Shown here in pieces: positions 54,173-64,000 of a stretch of 64,000 bases of DNA. The stretch comes from Lamprobacter modestohalophilus (lineage in GTDB: Bacteria; Pseudomonadota; Gammaproteobacteria; Chromatiales; Chromatiaceae): contig NZ_NRRY01000003.1 in NCBI RefSeq assembly GCF_016583905.1, positions 1-64,000 on the forward strand, in the 5' to 3' direction. The notes under the pieces are model-generated. The model did not search any database and had not been told where the DNA came from. It saw only the letters and a program-made list of their open reading frames with translations. The stretch's first letter is position 1. Every line of letters starts with the position of its first letter. Made by a program: the position numbers and the translations under genes.

Positions 54173-54430
54173 CTACTCGCCGGTTTCGCCAGAGCCGAGA
54201 TCCCAACTCAAGATGTTTGCCGGCGGGACTTCGTCGTCCACAATGATCGCAGACTCGAGAGTCGTCAGCGTCTGAGCCGTACGCTCGCCGTCCGGTTTGG
54301 CGCTGACCTCTCGAATCACCGCTCTGGGCACCGCAATTTCTCCCGCCAAGGCGCCGAGCAGCTGAATCTGCTCGACCTTGCCAAGCAAGATCAACGGCGA
54401 GGCGTTGACGACCCAGCGGTTAGGCACCAT
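54173..54430 (-). pseudogene. Truncated DUF3368 PIN-like toxin
   Basis: 85 codons: WVVNASPLILLGKVEQIQLL at the start (family core VNASPLIxLxKI), IAVPRAVIREVSA in the middle, and SWDLGSGETGE followed by a stop. Full DUF3368 proteins are ~150-170 aa and continue after DLGxGE with two more acidic catalytic blocks (LDDxxAR and GxLGxL type). These are absent here, and nothing similar was recognised downstream. It overlaps the UPF0175 gene by 11 bases. The toxin is therefore probably inactive. Confidence 0.75.
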
Positions 54431-54674
54431 GAATTTCGTCGGCGATCTCGTCGGCCGTGACTTGGCAAGCCGGAACTTTGCGGCGGTGGAGTTCTTCCAA
54501 GAATTCCCCGCGGGTCAGCTCGGCCAGTTCGGCTGCCTTTCCCTGCGAGACGACCCCTTGCGCGTACCACTGGACCGCCGCGGCGATGCGCATCTCTCGC
54601 GCGAACTCCCGCGGCGCTAGGCGCAGCGCGCCGAAGGCCGATGTATCGAAATCGAAGGTGATCGTGGTCGTCAT
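54420..54674 (-). CDS. UPF0175 family antitoxin
   Basis: 84 aa from ATG 54674. UPF0175 proteins are small DNA-binding antitoxins paired with DUF3368 toxins: LRLAPREFAREMRIAAAVQW, YAQGVVSQGKAAELAELTRG (helix-turn-helix) and EFLEELHRRKVPACQ. The overlap with the DUF3368 gene is standard; its partner is truncated. Confidence 0.88.
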   Translation of the reverse strand: MTTTITFDFDTSAFGALRLAPREFAREMRIAAAVQWYAQGVVSQGKAAELAELTRGEFLEELHRRKVPACQVTADEIADEIHGA

Positions 54675-54786
54675 GGTTCCGCTCACGGTTGTCACTGCTT
54701 CAAATGATTGAGTCAAGCTCCGGGATTCGGGATCGTTCCGTGCACCACGCGCTGCACTGTGCTGACACCGATACCCAACCCGCCGT

Positions 54787-55203
54787 TCAGTCTGTTGCGC
54801 GAAACTCGAAGGGATTGAGCAGCTCGACACCAAAGCTGGCGAAATCCGTGACATTGCGCGTCACCACCTTGAGTCCTTGCACCTTGGCAATAGCGGCGAT
54901 CATGGCGTCTTCGTAGAGGGGGTCCGAGGTGCGGTGCATCAGCCTCGCCCAGCAACGGAATGCCGGCCCATCCATGGGCAGGAGATTGTAGGAGCCACTC
55001 AGCAGATCCAGCCAGGCTTCGATGTCCTTGGCTTTCTCGGCATCCTGCTCGCGCGTCAACTCAATGCCGGCCTGAATTTCGCCCAGTGTGACGGTGGCGA
55101 GATGAAGATGGGTGTCGTCAACCGATTTGAGCCAGGCGATCACAGCGCCATGTGGCCGTTGTTTGCGCAACTCAGAGACGACGTTGGTATCAAGCAGGTA
55201 CAC
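54787..55203 (-). CDS. VapC/FitB-type PIN-domain toxin
   Basis: 138 aa PIN-domain ribonuclease. Acidic active-site residues are kept: D5 in LLDTNVVSELRK, Glu in TLGEIQAGIELT (~42), Asp in PLYEDAMIAAIA (~98) and Asp in RNVTDFASFG (~115). The LLDTNVVSELRK start and NPFEF near the end fit the FitB-like group. Toxins of this type cleave tRNA or rRNA. Encoded five bases after the Phd-like antitoxin. Confidence 0.92.
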   Translation of the reverse strand: MYLLDTNVVSELRKQRPHGAVIAWLKSVDDTHLHLATVTLGEIQAGIELTREQDAEKAKDIEAWLDLLSGSYNLLPMDGPAFRCWARLMHRTSDPLYEDAMIAAIAKVQGLKVVTRNVTDFASFGVELLNPFEFRATD

Positions 55204-55208
55204 AGCGC

Positions 55209-55466
55209 TTACTCCAGCCTGGTGGCGGGTCGCCGCCGAGCCTTGCCGCGCGGGGGTACAAGCTGGTCGGTGCGGGCCGTATCAGTGAGCAGCAACTGCT
55301 TGAGTGAGGGCCGTGCGGCCACCTGAAGCCGTCGCCAATCGTCAATGGGAACCAGCACGGCGGTTTCGATCCCGCGTCGGGTCACCACCTGAGGGCCTTC
55401 GCTCACGCAAGCATCCAAGAATTCACTAAAGCGCGCTTTCGCGTCCTGAACGGGCCAACTGAGCAC
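55209..55466 (-). CDS. Phd/YefM-family antitoxin
   Basis: 85 aa, starting at GTG 55466 with GGAG eight bases upstream; the longer frame to 55586 has no family similarity. Phd fold: WPVQDAKARFSEFLDACVSE followed by GPQVVTRRGIETAVLVPIDDWRR. The C-terminus (SLKQLLLTDTARTDQLVPPR) is the expected toxin-binding tail. Forms a TA operon with the PIN toxin. Confidence 0.9.
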   Translation of the reverse strand: MLSWPVQDAKARFSEFLDACVSEGPQVVTRRGIETAVLVPIDDWRRLQVAARPSLKQLLLTDTARTDQLVPPRGKARRRPATRLE

Positions 55467-55697
55467 TGGGGTTCTCCAGATTGAAATGACTAGGCATAAG
55501 ACTAGTCTATCCTCGCCTCGGCCTCTGAACAACTCCGTTTTGAGAACCCTGGCGCCGAAACGAAGCATCAGCAGCCCGATGACCACCTACCAACTCGTAA
55601 GACCGCCCGCACTGAGGGCAGTGCGAGCGGCATCGGCTTTGTCTATCCAGCCATGTTCTGGCGTTGAGCCGATCAACCAGTGCCCCGATGCCGGGGG

Positions 55698-56555
55698 CTA
55701 GCCAGCCTCGGGCAACCCAAGCTCACGCCAGAGCTTCAGCGTCGGGGCCGACTGGTTCATGGTGTAGAAATGCAGGCCGGGCGTACCGCCATCGAGTAGC
55801 CGCTGGCAGAGCTCGAGCACCACGTCATGGCCGAAGCTGCGAATCGATTCCTTGTCATCGCCGAAGCCTTCGAGCCGCTTCCTGATCCAGCGCGGGATCT
55901 CGGCGCCGCAGGCATCTGAGAAGCGCGCCAGCTGCGAATAGTTGCTGATCGGCATGATGCCAGCAACGATGGGTACCTCGATCTGCATCCGCTGACATTC
56001 CTCGACGAACCAGAAGTAGGCCTCGGCGCTGTAGAAATACTGGGTGATCGCCGCATCGGCGCCAGCCTCGACCTTGCGTTTGAAGTTCTCGAGATCGGCC
56101 CGGGCGTTGCGTGCCTGGGGATGGAACTCGGGGTAGGCGGCAACCTCAATGGTGAAGCGATCGCCGTATTCCTCGCGCAGAAAGGTCACCAGCTCGTTGG
56201 CATAGCGGAAGGTGCCGAGGCCGGTGCGGCCCATGCCGGAGGGCATGTCGCCACGCAGCGCGACCAGGCGGTTGATGCCCTTGTCGATGTAATGGCCGAC
56301 GATGTCGCGGATCTCGTTCTTCTCCGAGCCGATGCAGGCCAGATGCGGGGCGGTGTCGATGTCTTGCTCGCGCAGCCAGTCGACGGTGGCGAAGGTGCGC
56401 TCGCGGGTCGAGCCGCCGGCGCCATAGGTGCAGGAGAAATAACGTGGATTGACGGCGTTGAGCCGTTGAACGGTGGTCTTGAGCTTGTCCATCCCCTCGT
56501 CGGTCTTGGGTGGGAAGAGCTCGAAGCTGAAGGTGCGGTCGTTGAGATCGGTCAT
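55698..56555 (-). CDS. metF: 5,10-methylenetetrahydrofolate reductase
   Basis: 285 aa, normal MetF length. FAD-dependent reduction of methylene-THF to methyl-THF, the methyl donor for methionine synthesis. FSFELFPPKTDEGMDKL at the N-terminus, FSCTYGAGGSTRERTF, ACIGSEKNEIRDIVGHYIDK, LVALRGDMPSGMG and ITQYFYSAEAYFWFVEEC are characteristic. It lies 334 bp downstream of ahcY on the same strand, so the methyl-cycle genes are grouped; a terminator in that gap suggests separate or partly coupled transcription. Confidence 0.97.
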   Translation of the reverse strand: MTDLNDRTFSFELFPPKTDEGMDKLKTTVQRLNAVNPRYFSCTYGAGGSTRERTFATVDWLREQDIDTAPHLACIGSEKNEIRDIVGHYIDKGINRLVALRGDMPSGMGRTGLGTFRYANELVTFLREEYGDRFTIEVAAYPEFHPQARNARADLENFKRKVEAGADAAITQYFYSAEAYFWFVEECQRMQIEVPIVAGIMPISNYSQLARFSDACGAEIPRWIRKRLEGFGDDKESIRSFGHDVVLELCQRLLDGGTPGLHFYTMNQSAPTLKLWRELGLPEAG

Positions 56556-56579
56556 GGAGGTCTCCGGTCGTCTTTACCG

Positions 56580-56665
56580 TGAAACAGGGGGTTCGTCGTC
56601 CGGGGTGGCGACGCGCGCTGTCCGAGACCCCGAAACAGAGGCTTCAGGGTCCGGGGCGACACACC
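56580..56665. repeat. Dispersed repeat, copies 2 and 3
   Basis: Two adjacent units: GAAACAGGGGGTTCG then TCCGGGGTGGCGACGCGCGC (56580-~56630), and a shorter GAAACAGAGGCTTCAGGGTC then CGGGGCGACA (56631-~56665). Both match copy 1 at 40303. They fill part of the 334-bp ahcY-metF gap (56556-56889); the remainder holds a hairpin terminator and no gene. Confidence 0.6.
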
Positions 56666-56762
56666 ATGAGCGCTAGGCGCTGATAACCGCTCTCTGTGGG
56701 CGCCTAGTGCAAGGTCGTGCGCCGGCGCGCGTCGCCGACAGGGTCCGGGGATCGGTACGCAA

Positions 56763-56793
56763 ACGGCCCTGGGCAGGCGATGCTCAGGGCCGT
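56763..56793 (-). terminator. Terminator downstream of ahcY
   Basis: ACGGCCCTG and CAGGGCCGT form a perfect nine-base stem ~100 bp after the ahcY stop; TTTGCG follows on the minus strand. The T-run is short, so efficiency may be partial and could let some transcript continue into metF. Confidence 0.6.
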
Positions 56794-56889
56794 GCGTCGC
56801 TAGCATCAGCAAGCATCAGCAAGCATTAGCCCGAGCGCCGCTCGCAGCGAGGCTCGGGCGCGATGCCGCTTAGTACCGCTCAGTAGCGC

Positions 56890-58296
<1,407 letters not shown>

Positions 58297-58317
58297 GGTA
58301 TTCAGCTCCTGAGTATC

Positions 58318-58404
58318 TTGAGTGAGCGCCGTTGATCTGAATGGTCCCTTCGCGAGCCTGGCAGGACGTCTGTGGTCCTGTTGCAGCGCTCCTCGCGCGG
58401 GATT
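58318..58404 (-). promoter_or_regulatory. SAH riboswitch upstream of ahcY
   Basis: The minus strand contains the conserved SAH-riboswitch blocks in order: CGAGGAGCGCTGCAAC (~58398-58380), a variable hairpin CAGGAC...GTCCTG, CCAGGCTCG closing the first stem with CGAG, and a downstream ATCAACGGCGCTCAC (~58336-58322) that forms the pseudoknot. The ribosome site (AGGAG) and ATG of ahcY lie a few tens of bases later. SAH accumulation should raise ahcY expression. Confidence 0.95.
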
Positions 58405-58529
58405 GGGTCGGGCAGTGGGAGGGCCGGTGACAGCGATGCTCCCTGTTTCTGGATGGCGATGCGTCCTAGAGACGTACCCTGAATCTGTTGCGATTCAGCG
58501 TCTGGGATGGCACCACGTCATGAGCAGCC

Positions 58530-59699
58530 TTAGAGCCCAGCAGCCTCCTTCAGTGCCGCAGCCTTGTCAGTGCGCTCCCAGCTGAACTCGGGCAGCTCGC
58601 GTCCGAAATGGCCATAGGCGGCGGTCTTGCGGTAGATCGGCTTGACCAGATCGAGCATCTTGATCAGCGCATAAGGACGCAGGTCGAAGTGCTCACGCAC
58701 CAGCATCGCGATGCGGTCTTCATCGATCTTGGCGGTCCCGAAGGTCTCGACCGAGATCGAGGTCGGCTCAGCGACGCCGATAGCATAGGAGACCTGGATC
58801 TCGCAGCGGTCGGCGAGGCCGGCGGCAACGATATTCTTCGCCACGTAACGGCCAGCGTAGGCGGCCGAGCGGTCGACCTTGGAGGGGTCCTTGCCGGAGA
58901 AGGCGCCACCGCCATGACGGGCCATGCCGCCGTAGGTATCGACGATGATCTTACGCCCGGTCAGGCCGCAGTCGCCCACGGGTCCACCGATGACGAAGCT
59001 GCCGGTCGGGTTGATGTGGATCTTGGTGTCCTTGTGCATCCACTCGGTCGGGATCACCGGCTTGATGATGTTCTCCATCACCGCTTCCTGCAGGTGCTTG
59101 TAGTCGATGTCCGGGTCATGCTGGGTCGAGAGCACGATGGCATCGACCGAGGCGACCTTGCCGCCTTCATAGCGCATGGTGACCTGACTCTTGGCGTCCG
59201 GGCGCAACCATTCGAGCACGTTCTCCTTGCGCATCTCCGACTGGCGCTCGACCAGGCGATGGGCGTAGGTAATCGGTGCTGGCATCAGCACGTCGGTCTC
59301 GTTGGTCGCGTAGCCGAACATCAGGCCCTGGTCGCCAGCGCCTTGCTCCTCGGGGCTGGTGCGGTCGACACCCTGGGCAATATCGGTCGACTGCTTGCCG
59401 ACCAGCGACATCACCGCGCAGGTGCTGCCGTCGAAGCCGACATCCGAGTTGTTGTAGCCGATGTCGTTGACGACGCCACGCACGAGCTCGTCGAAATCGA
59501 CCCAGTGGTCGGTGGTGATCTCACCGGCGACGATGACCGCGCCGGTCTTGATCATGGTCTCGCAGGCGACCCGAGCGTGCTCGGGGTTGCTGTCGTTGGC
59601 CAGGATGTTGTCAAAGACGGCATACGAGATCTGGTCGGCAACCTTATCCGGATGGCCCTCAGAGACAGACTCCGAGGTGAAAAGGAAATTCTCTGACAT
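58530..59699 (-). CDS. metK: S-adenosylmethionine synthetase
   Basis: 389 aa from ATG 59699 ([20 protein letters not shown]); an in-frame upstream start at 59735 adds foreign residues. Makes SAM from methionine and [16 protein letters not shown] (methionine/ATP His), the P-loop-like [20 protein letters not shown] and the flexible loop region [20 protein letters not shown] are intact. Preceded by a structured leader (59708-59794). Confidence 0.98.
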   Translation of the reverse strand: MSENFLFTSESVSEGHPDKVADQISYAVFDNILANDSNPEHARVACETMIKTGAVIVAGEITTDHWVDFDELVRGVVNDIGYNNSDVGFDGSTCAVMSLVGKQSTDIAQGVDRTSPEEQGAGDQGLMFGYATNETDVLMPAPITYAHRLVERQSEMRKENVLEWLRPDAKSQVTMRYEGGKVASVDAIVLSTQHDPDIDYKHLQEAVMENIIKPVIPTEWMHKDTKIHINPTGSFVIGGPVGDCGLTGRKIIVDTYGGMARHGGGAFSGKDPSKVDRSAAYAGRYVAKNIVAAGLADRCEIQVSYAIGVAEPTSISVETFGTAKIDEDRIAMLVREHFDLRPYALIKMLDLVKPIYRKTAAYGHFGRELPEFSWERTDKAAALKEAAGL

Positions 59700-59707
59700 A
59701 AATAGCA

Positions 59708-59794
59708 GGTCTCTCGTTAGGGTTCGCCCAGGCAACCAGCAGAAGGCCGGTTGCGCCAGGTTGCGAACGGTTAATCATTCGACGAGAGCAGACC
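59708..59794 (-). promoter_or_regulatory. Structured metK leader with nested and alternative stems
   Basis: Outer arms CTCTCGT (59711-59717) and ACGAGAG (59782-59788), extendable by GGTCT/AGACC, enclose GTTCGC (59722-59727) paired with GCGAAC (59763-59768). Inside, GCAACC (59732-59737) can pair with either of two GGTTGC copies (59749-59754 or 59759-59764). The structure ends ~10 bases before the metK ATG and would cover its weak ribosome site. I cannot match it to a known SAM riboswitch class. The rest of the 340-bp gap to 60039 should hold divergent promoters. Confidence 0.5.
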
Positions 59795-60039
59795 AGTGTA
59801 AACGATCATCGAGCGCGTTCACAGGGGAGTCGGCTACTCAAGGGCCTCACACGAGATCCTTCTCGGCGCGAGTTATCTTAGCAAAAACAATTCGCTGAAG
59901 AAGGTCTGCGGGGGCTAATCCGTTGCTTGAAGATCGCGCTAAATGGCTCGTTTTTATCGCACTCAGGGCCTTGGTATGGGTGACTGTTGGGTTACCATAG
60001 GGCGTCCATAAAGTTGAGTGCTTAGGAGGGTTTTTAGCG

Positions 60040-60597
60040 ATGGTTTCACTCGAAACGCCGGTCTGCGACTTTGGTCAGAAGGCGCCTGACTTTGCGCTGC
60101 CAGGGGTCGATGGTCGGACCTGGCGGCGCGATGACTGTGTGGGTCCCAACGGCCTATTGGTCATGTTCATCTGCAACCACTGTCCGTATGTGAAGGCGGT
60201 TCGCGAGCGACTGGTGCGCGATACGCGCGAGCTGATGACGCTCGGGGTTGGCAGCGTCGCCATCATGGCGAACGACCCAGCGGACTACCCTGAAGATTCG
60301 TTCGAGGCTATGAAGGCGGTCGCGCTCGAATACGATTTCCCGTTTCCCTATCTTATCGATGAGAGTCAGCAGGTTGCCAAGACGTTCGGAGCGATCTGTA
60401 CGCCGGATTTCTTTGGCTATAACGCTGCGCTCGAGCTGCAGTATCGAGGCCGGCTCGACGAAAGTCGCAAGGAGACCGCTCCGGAAGGCGTCCGTCGGGA
60501 TCTGTTCGAGGCGATGAAGCAGGTCGCCGAGACCGGCCACGGCCCCGAGCATCAGATTCCGAGCGTCGGTTGCTCGATCAAGTGGCGGGACGACTGA
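60040..60597 (+). CDS. Thioredoxin-fold (AhpC/TSA-like) protein
   Basis: 185 aa. Thioredoxin fold with the redox motif CNHC (C45, C48, in MFICNHCPYVK), cis-Pro in AICTPDFFGYN and a TlpA/AhpC-like beginning (FGQKAPDFALPGVDGRTWRR). The C-N-H-C form in this context belongs to a widespread group of cytoplasmic peroxiredoxin-like or thiol-disulfide proteins without assigned substrate. No signal peptide. A clear ribosome site (AGGAGG) precedes the ATG by about ten bases. It is divergent from metK. Confidence 0.88.
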   Translation: MVSLETPVCDFGQKAPDFALPGVDGRTWRRDDCVGPNGLLVMFICNHCPYVKAVRERLVRDTRELMTLGVGSVAIMANDPADYPEDSFEAMKAVALEYDFPFPYLIDESQQVAKTFGAICTPDFFGYNAALELQYRGRLDESRKETAPEGVRRDLFEAMKQVAETGHGPEHQIPSVGCSIKWRDD

Positions 60598-61118
60598 TCA
60601 TCGAGCCAGCCGAGGGTCGACTTGTGTGTCGAGGGTTCGGTCGGCCCCGGATAATCTGAATGAGGTCTCTTCTGAGGTATCTCCCCTAAGTGTTTCGCCT
60701 GGCACGAGATCCGAGTCTGCATGAGGGGGTCGTGAGGATCTGATGCAGCCGAGAGTACTTGCGTAAAACGCTTCAGTAATCCTTAATATTGGGATCTGGT
60801 AACGCAGCTCGAGCCTGAATCGAGGCAATTATCTTGGCTAATCGGTCGGGTTTCGGCGAGAATAATCGGCTCATGCCCGCTGTCAGCAGCGGCCTTGCCC
60901 GGGTGTTCGGCTGCTCGACCGCATTTGCCATCCAGACGAATTTCCAGGGCATTGACCTCCAAGTCGGCTATCCCCGCTTGGGCTCGGGTCCTTACAGTAA
61001 CGACGCGCGATCCGCTGCCGTGCAGACGTGCTAGCCGCCGCGGCCGCTTCGGTCGAGGCGCGCTTGTACGTTCACGAATAACTTAGTCACCCGAAAGAAA
61101 CTTGATCAGGAGGGGCAG
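60598..61118. other. Intergenic region upstream of tkt
   Basis: 520 bp without a convincing gene. A 66-codon frame from TTG (60834-61034) has no recognisable features or ribosome site. The tkt ribosome site (AGGAGG, ~61110-61115) is strong. An AT-rich stretch near 60778-60800 is the likeliest promoter. I did not identify a CbbR site with confidence. Confidence 0.45.
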
Positions 61119-63131
61119 ATGTCCTCACGCAGAGAACTAGCCAACGCCATCCGTGCACTCAGTATGGATGCGGTCCAGAAAGCCAACTCTGGACATCCGG
61201 GCGCGCCAATGGGCATGGCGGATATCGCCGAAGTGCTGTGGAACGATTACATGCAGCACAATCCGGAGAATCCGAGCTGGCCCGACCGCGACCGCTTCGT
61301 GCTCTCGAATGGCCATGGCTCGATGCTGCTCTACTCGTTGCTCCATCTTACTGGCTACGATCTGAGTATCGAGGACATCAAACAGTTCCGCCAGCTGCAC
61401 TCAAAAACCCCGGGCCATCCCGAGTACGGCTATGCGCCGGGCATCGAGACCACCACCGGTCCACTTGGTCAGGGCGTCAGCAACGGCGTTGGTATGGCGC
61501 TGGCCGAGAAGGTGCTGGCTGCGCAGTTCAACAAGCCCGGCCATGAGATCGTTGATCACTTCACCTATGTCTTCCTCGGTGATGGCTGCTTGATGGAAGG
61601 CATCTCGCACGAGACCTGCTCGCTGGCTGGGGCCCTCGGCTTGGGCAAGCTGATCGCCTTCTACGACGACAACAACATCTCGATCGACGGCGAGGTTCGC
61701 GGCCATGGCGATACCCCAGCCTGGTTCCTCGACGACACGCCAAAGCGCTTTGAGGCCTACAACTGGCATGTGATCCCGAAGGTTGACGGCCATGACGCTG
61801 AGGCCGTCAAGGCGGCGATCGAGCAGGCGCGGGCGGTGACGGACAAGCCAACACTGATCTGCTGCCAGACCATCATCGGCTTCGGCTCGCCGAACAAGCA
61901 AGGCAAAGAGGAATGCCACGGCGCTGCGCTCGGCGACGACGAGATTGCACTGACCCGCGAGGCACTGGGCTGGACCTATCCGCCATTCGAGATCCCGGAC
62001 GCGGTCTACTCGGGTTGGGATGCCAAGACGCGTGGTGCTGCCGCCGAGGCTGCTTGGAACGAAAAGTTCGCCGCCTATAAAGCCGCCTTCCCGGCCGAGG
62101 CTGCTGAGTTCGAGCGCCGCATGGCGGGCGAGCTGCCTGAAGACTTCGACGCCAAGGCCTGGGAGTTCATCAAGGCCGTCGACGCCAAGGCCGAGAAGAT
62201 CGCGACGCGTAAGGCCTCGCAGAATGCGATCAATGGCTTTGCCCCGCTGTTGCCCGAGCTGCTTGGCGGTTCCGCCGATCTGGCCGGCTCCAACCTGACG
62301 CTCTGGTCCGGCGCCAAGGGCGTCAGCCCGAAGGATGCCAGCGGCAACTATGTCTATTACGGCGTGCGTGAGTTCGGCATGTCGGCCGTCATGAATGGTG
62401 TGACGCTGCATGGCGGCCTCAAGCCCTACGGCGCCACCTTCCTGATGTTCATGGAATACGCTCGCAATGCGGTGCGCATGGCGGCGCTGATGAAGATCAA
62501 TCCGATCTTCGTCTACACCCACGACTCGATCGGTCTTGGCGAAGACGGCCCAACCCATCAGCCGGTCGAGCAGGTCTCGATCCTGCGCCTGACCCCGCGC
62601 ATGTCGACCTGGCGTCCCTGTGATGCAGTCGAGAGCGCGGTGGCCTGGAAGCTTGCGATCGAGCGCGCCGAAGCGCCCACCGCCCTGATCTTCTCCCGAC
62701 AGGGTGTGCCGCACATGCAGCGCACCGAGGCGCAGATGCGCGCGATCGAGAAGGGCGCCTATGTGCTGCGCGACTGCGACGGCACTCCAGACGCGATCAT
62801 CATCGGTACCGGCACCGAGGTCGAGCTGGCGAAGGCGGCGGCTGAGCAACTGAGCGCCAAGGGCCGCAAGGTGCGGGTCGTCTCGATGCCTTCCATGGAT
62901 ACCTTCGACGCCCAGGATGCGGCCTATAAGGAGTCGGTCCTGCCGGACGCGGTCAAGGCGCGCGTCGCGGTTGAGGCTGGTGTCACCAGCCTGTGGCCGA
63001 AGTACGTCGGCATGCACGGCAAGATCATCGGTGTCGACCGCTTCGGCGAGTCCGCTCCAGCACCGGCGATCTACAAGGAGTTCGGCGTCACCGCCGAGGC
63101 CGTCGCCGAGGCCGTCGACAGCCTGCTCTAA
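61119..63131 (+). CDS. tkt: Transketolase
   Basis: 670 aa. TPP enzyme of the Calvin and pentose phosphate cycles. N-terminal domain: [52 protein letters not shown] and the TPP/Mg motif [12 protein letters not shown] with following [20 protein letters not shown]. Pyrimidine domain: [28 protein letters not shown] and [20 protein letters not shown]. The C-terminal domain is complete. Being followed by gap, it probably belongs to the carbon-fixation (cbb) set. Ribosome site GGAGG precedes the ATG. Confidence 0.97.
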   Translation: MSSRRELANAIRALSMDAVQKANSGHPGAPMGMADIAEVLWNDYMQHNPENPSWPDRDRFVLSNGHGSMLLYSLLHLTGYDLSIEDIKQFRQLHSKTPGHPEYGYAPGIETTTGPLGQGVSNGVGMALAEKVLAAQFNKPGHEIVDHFTYVFLGDGCLMEGISHETCSLAGALGLGKLIAFYDDNNISIDGEVRGHGDTPAWFLDDTPKRFEAYNWHVIPKVDGHDAEAVKAAIEQARAVTDKPTLICCQTIIGFGSPNKQGKEECHGAALGDDEIALTREALGWTYPPFEIPDAVYSGWDAKTRGAAAEAAWNEKFAAYKAAFPAEAAEFERRMAGELPEDFDAKAWEFIKAVDAKAEKIATRKASQNAINGFAPLLPELLGGSADLAGSNLTLWSGAKGVSPKDASGNYVYYGVREFGMSAVMNGVTLHGGLKPYGATFLMFMEYARNAVRMAALMKINPIFVYTHDSIGLGEDGPTHQPVEQVSILRLTPRMSTWRPCDAVESAVAWKLAIERAEAPTALIFSRQGVPHMQRTEAQMRAIEKGAYVLRDCDGTPDAIIIGTGTEVELAKAAAEQLSAKGRKVRVVSMPSMDTFDAQDAAYKESVLPDAVKARVAVEAGVTSLWPKYVGMHGKIIGVDRFGESAPAPAIYKEFGVTAEAVAEAVDSLL

Positions 63132-63174
63132 GGCCTACATCGATCGCCTTGTTCAGCGCGGTGCCCCGCGCTGA

Positions 63175-64000
<826 letters not shown>

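Noticed and set aside
55598-55635. Terminator between the Phd/VapC operon and metF
   Set aside because: A stem with one mismatch exists, but no T-run follows on either strand.
59708-59794. Assignment of the metK leader to a known SAM riboswitch
   Set aside because: None of the SAM-I, SAM-II or SAM/SAH core motifs could be recognised; left as an unassigned structure.
60834-61034. 66-codon ORF upstream of tkt
   Set aside because: TTG start without ribosome site, no domain and no coupling to neighbours.
61401-63017. 538-codon minus-strand frame opposite tkt
   Set aside because: Transketolase on the plus strand is unambiguous; the antisense translation has no recognisable family.

Overview
The window is GC-rich, densely coded bacterial DNA. 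Housekeeping genes of gammaproteobacterial type (fabA, uvrA, proS, rimI, metK/ahcY/metF, tkt, gap), a phaB reductase, a large nifJ, a tkt-gap pair of Calvin-cycle type and many Uma2, DUF29, DUF1640 and Rpn-like accessory families together suggest a gammaproteobacterium of the Chromatiales (purple sulfur bacterium) kind. That placement is inference. No rRNA, tRNA, complete insertion sequence, prophage or CRISPR array was seen.

Layout: (1) 0-3.5 kb is accessory DNA. A repeat-tailed Rpn-like gene has a decayed copy that is split by a Uma2 gene, next to a GNAT/DUF1778 toxin-antitoxin (TA) pair. (2) 3.6-20 kb carries a TauD-like dioxygenase, a MITE-like element, an outer-membrane DUF2490 protein, a GNAT-C39 peptidase gene overlapping an RLAN/ATP-grasp ligase gene (a peptide-tagging or small-metabolite module), a GT2 glycosyltransferase, uvrA, a periplasmic beta-carbonic anhydrase, yceH-fabA, proS, phaB and two genes of unknown function. 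(3) 20.2-27.4 kb is an eight-gene Mrp-type cation/proton antiporter operon (E-F-G-[DUF4040+MnhB]-C-D-D'-D'') with a partial tandem duplication of mrpC. (4) 27.4-34.9 kb has nifJ with a dihydroorotate-dehydrogenase-like partner, rimI, a TumE/TumA module whose toxin gene is broken by an in-frame TAG, and an NDUFAF3/Mth938-like gene. (5) 34.9-47.8 kb holds envelope and transport genes: two SulP transporters, a histidine kinase with an NtrC-family regulator, DUF4168 and BON proteins, a lipoprotein and two CNNM/CorC genes. (6) 47.8-55.6 kb is a defence/TA island: DUF29, a second GNAT/DUF1778 pair, HicAB, a type IIG restriction-modification enzyme, DUF1640, UPF0175 with a truncated DUF3368 toxin, and Phd/VapC. 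Inside it lies a decayed diversity-generating retroelement (DGR), with an asparagine-codon-rich template repeat followed by the first ~50 codons of its reverse transcriptase, among duplicated ends of the hicB and restriction genes. (7) 55.7-59.8 kb is the S-adenosylmethionine cycle (metF, ahcY with a clear SAH riboswitch, metK with an unassigned structured leader). (8) 60-64 kb has a thioredoxin-fold gene, then tkt and gap (cut by the window end).

Main points for a second look: the DGR remnant and the duplicated junctions around it; the metK leader with competing pairings; the GNAT-C39 plus RLAN ligase pair; the mrpC partial duplication; and the nonsense-disrupted tumE. The sequence shows decay and rearrangement clearly. 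Functional roles for the uncharacterised systems are inference.
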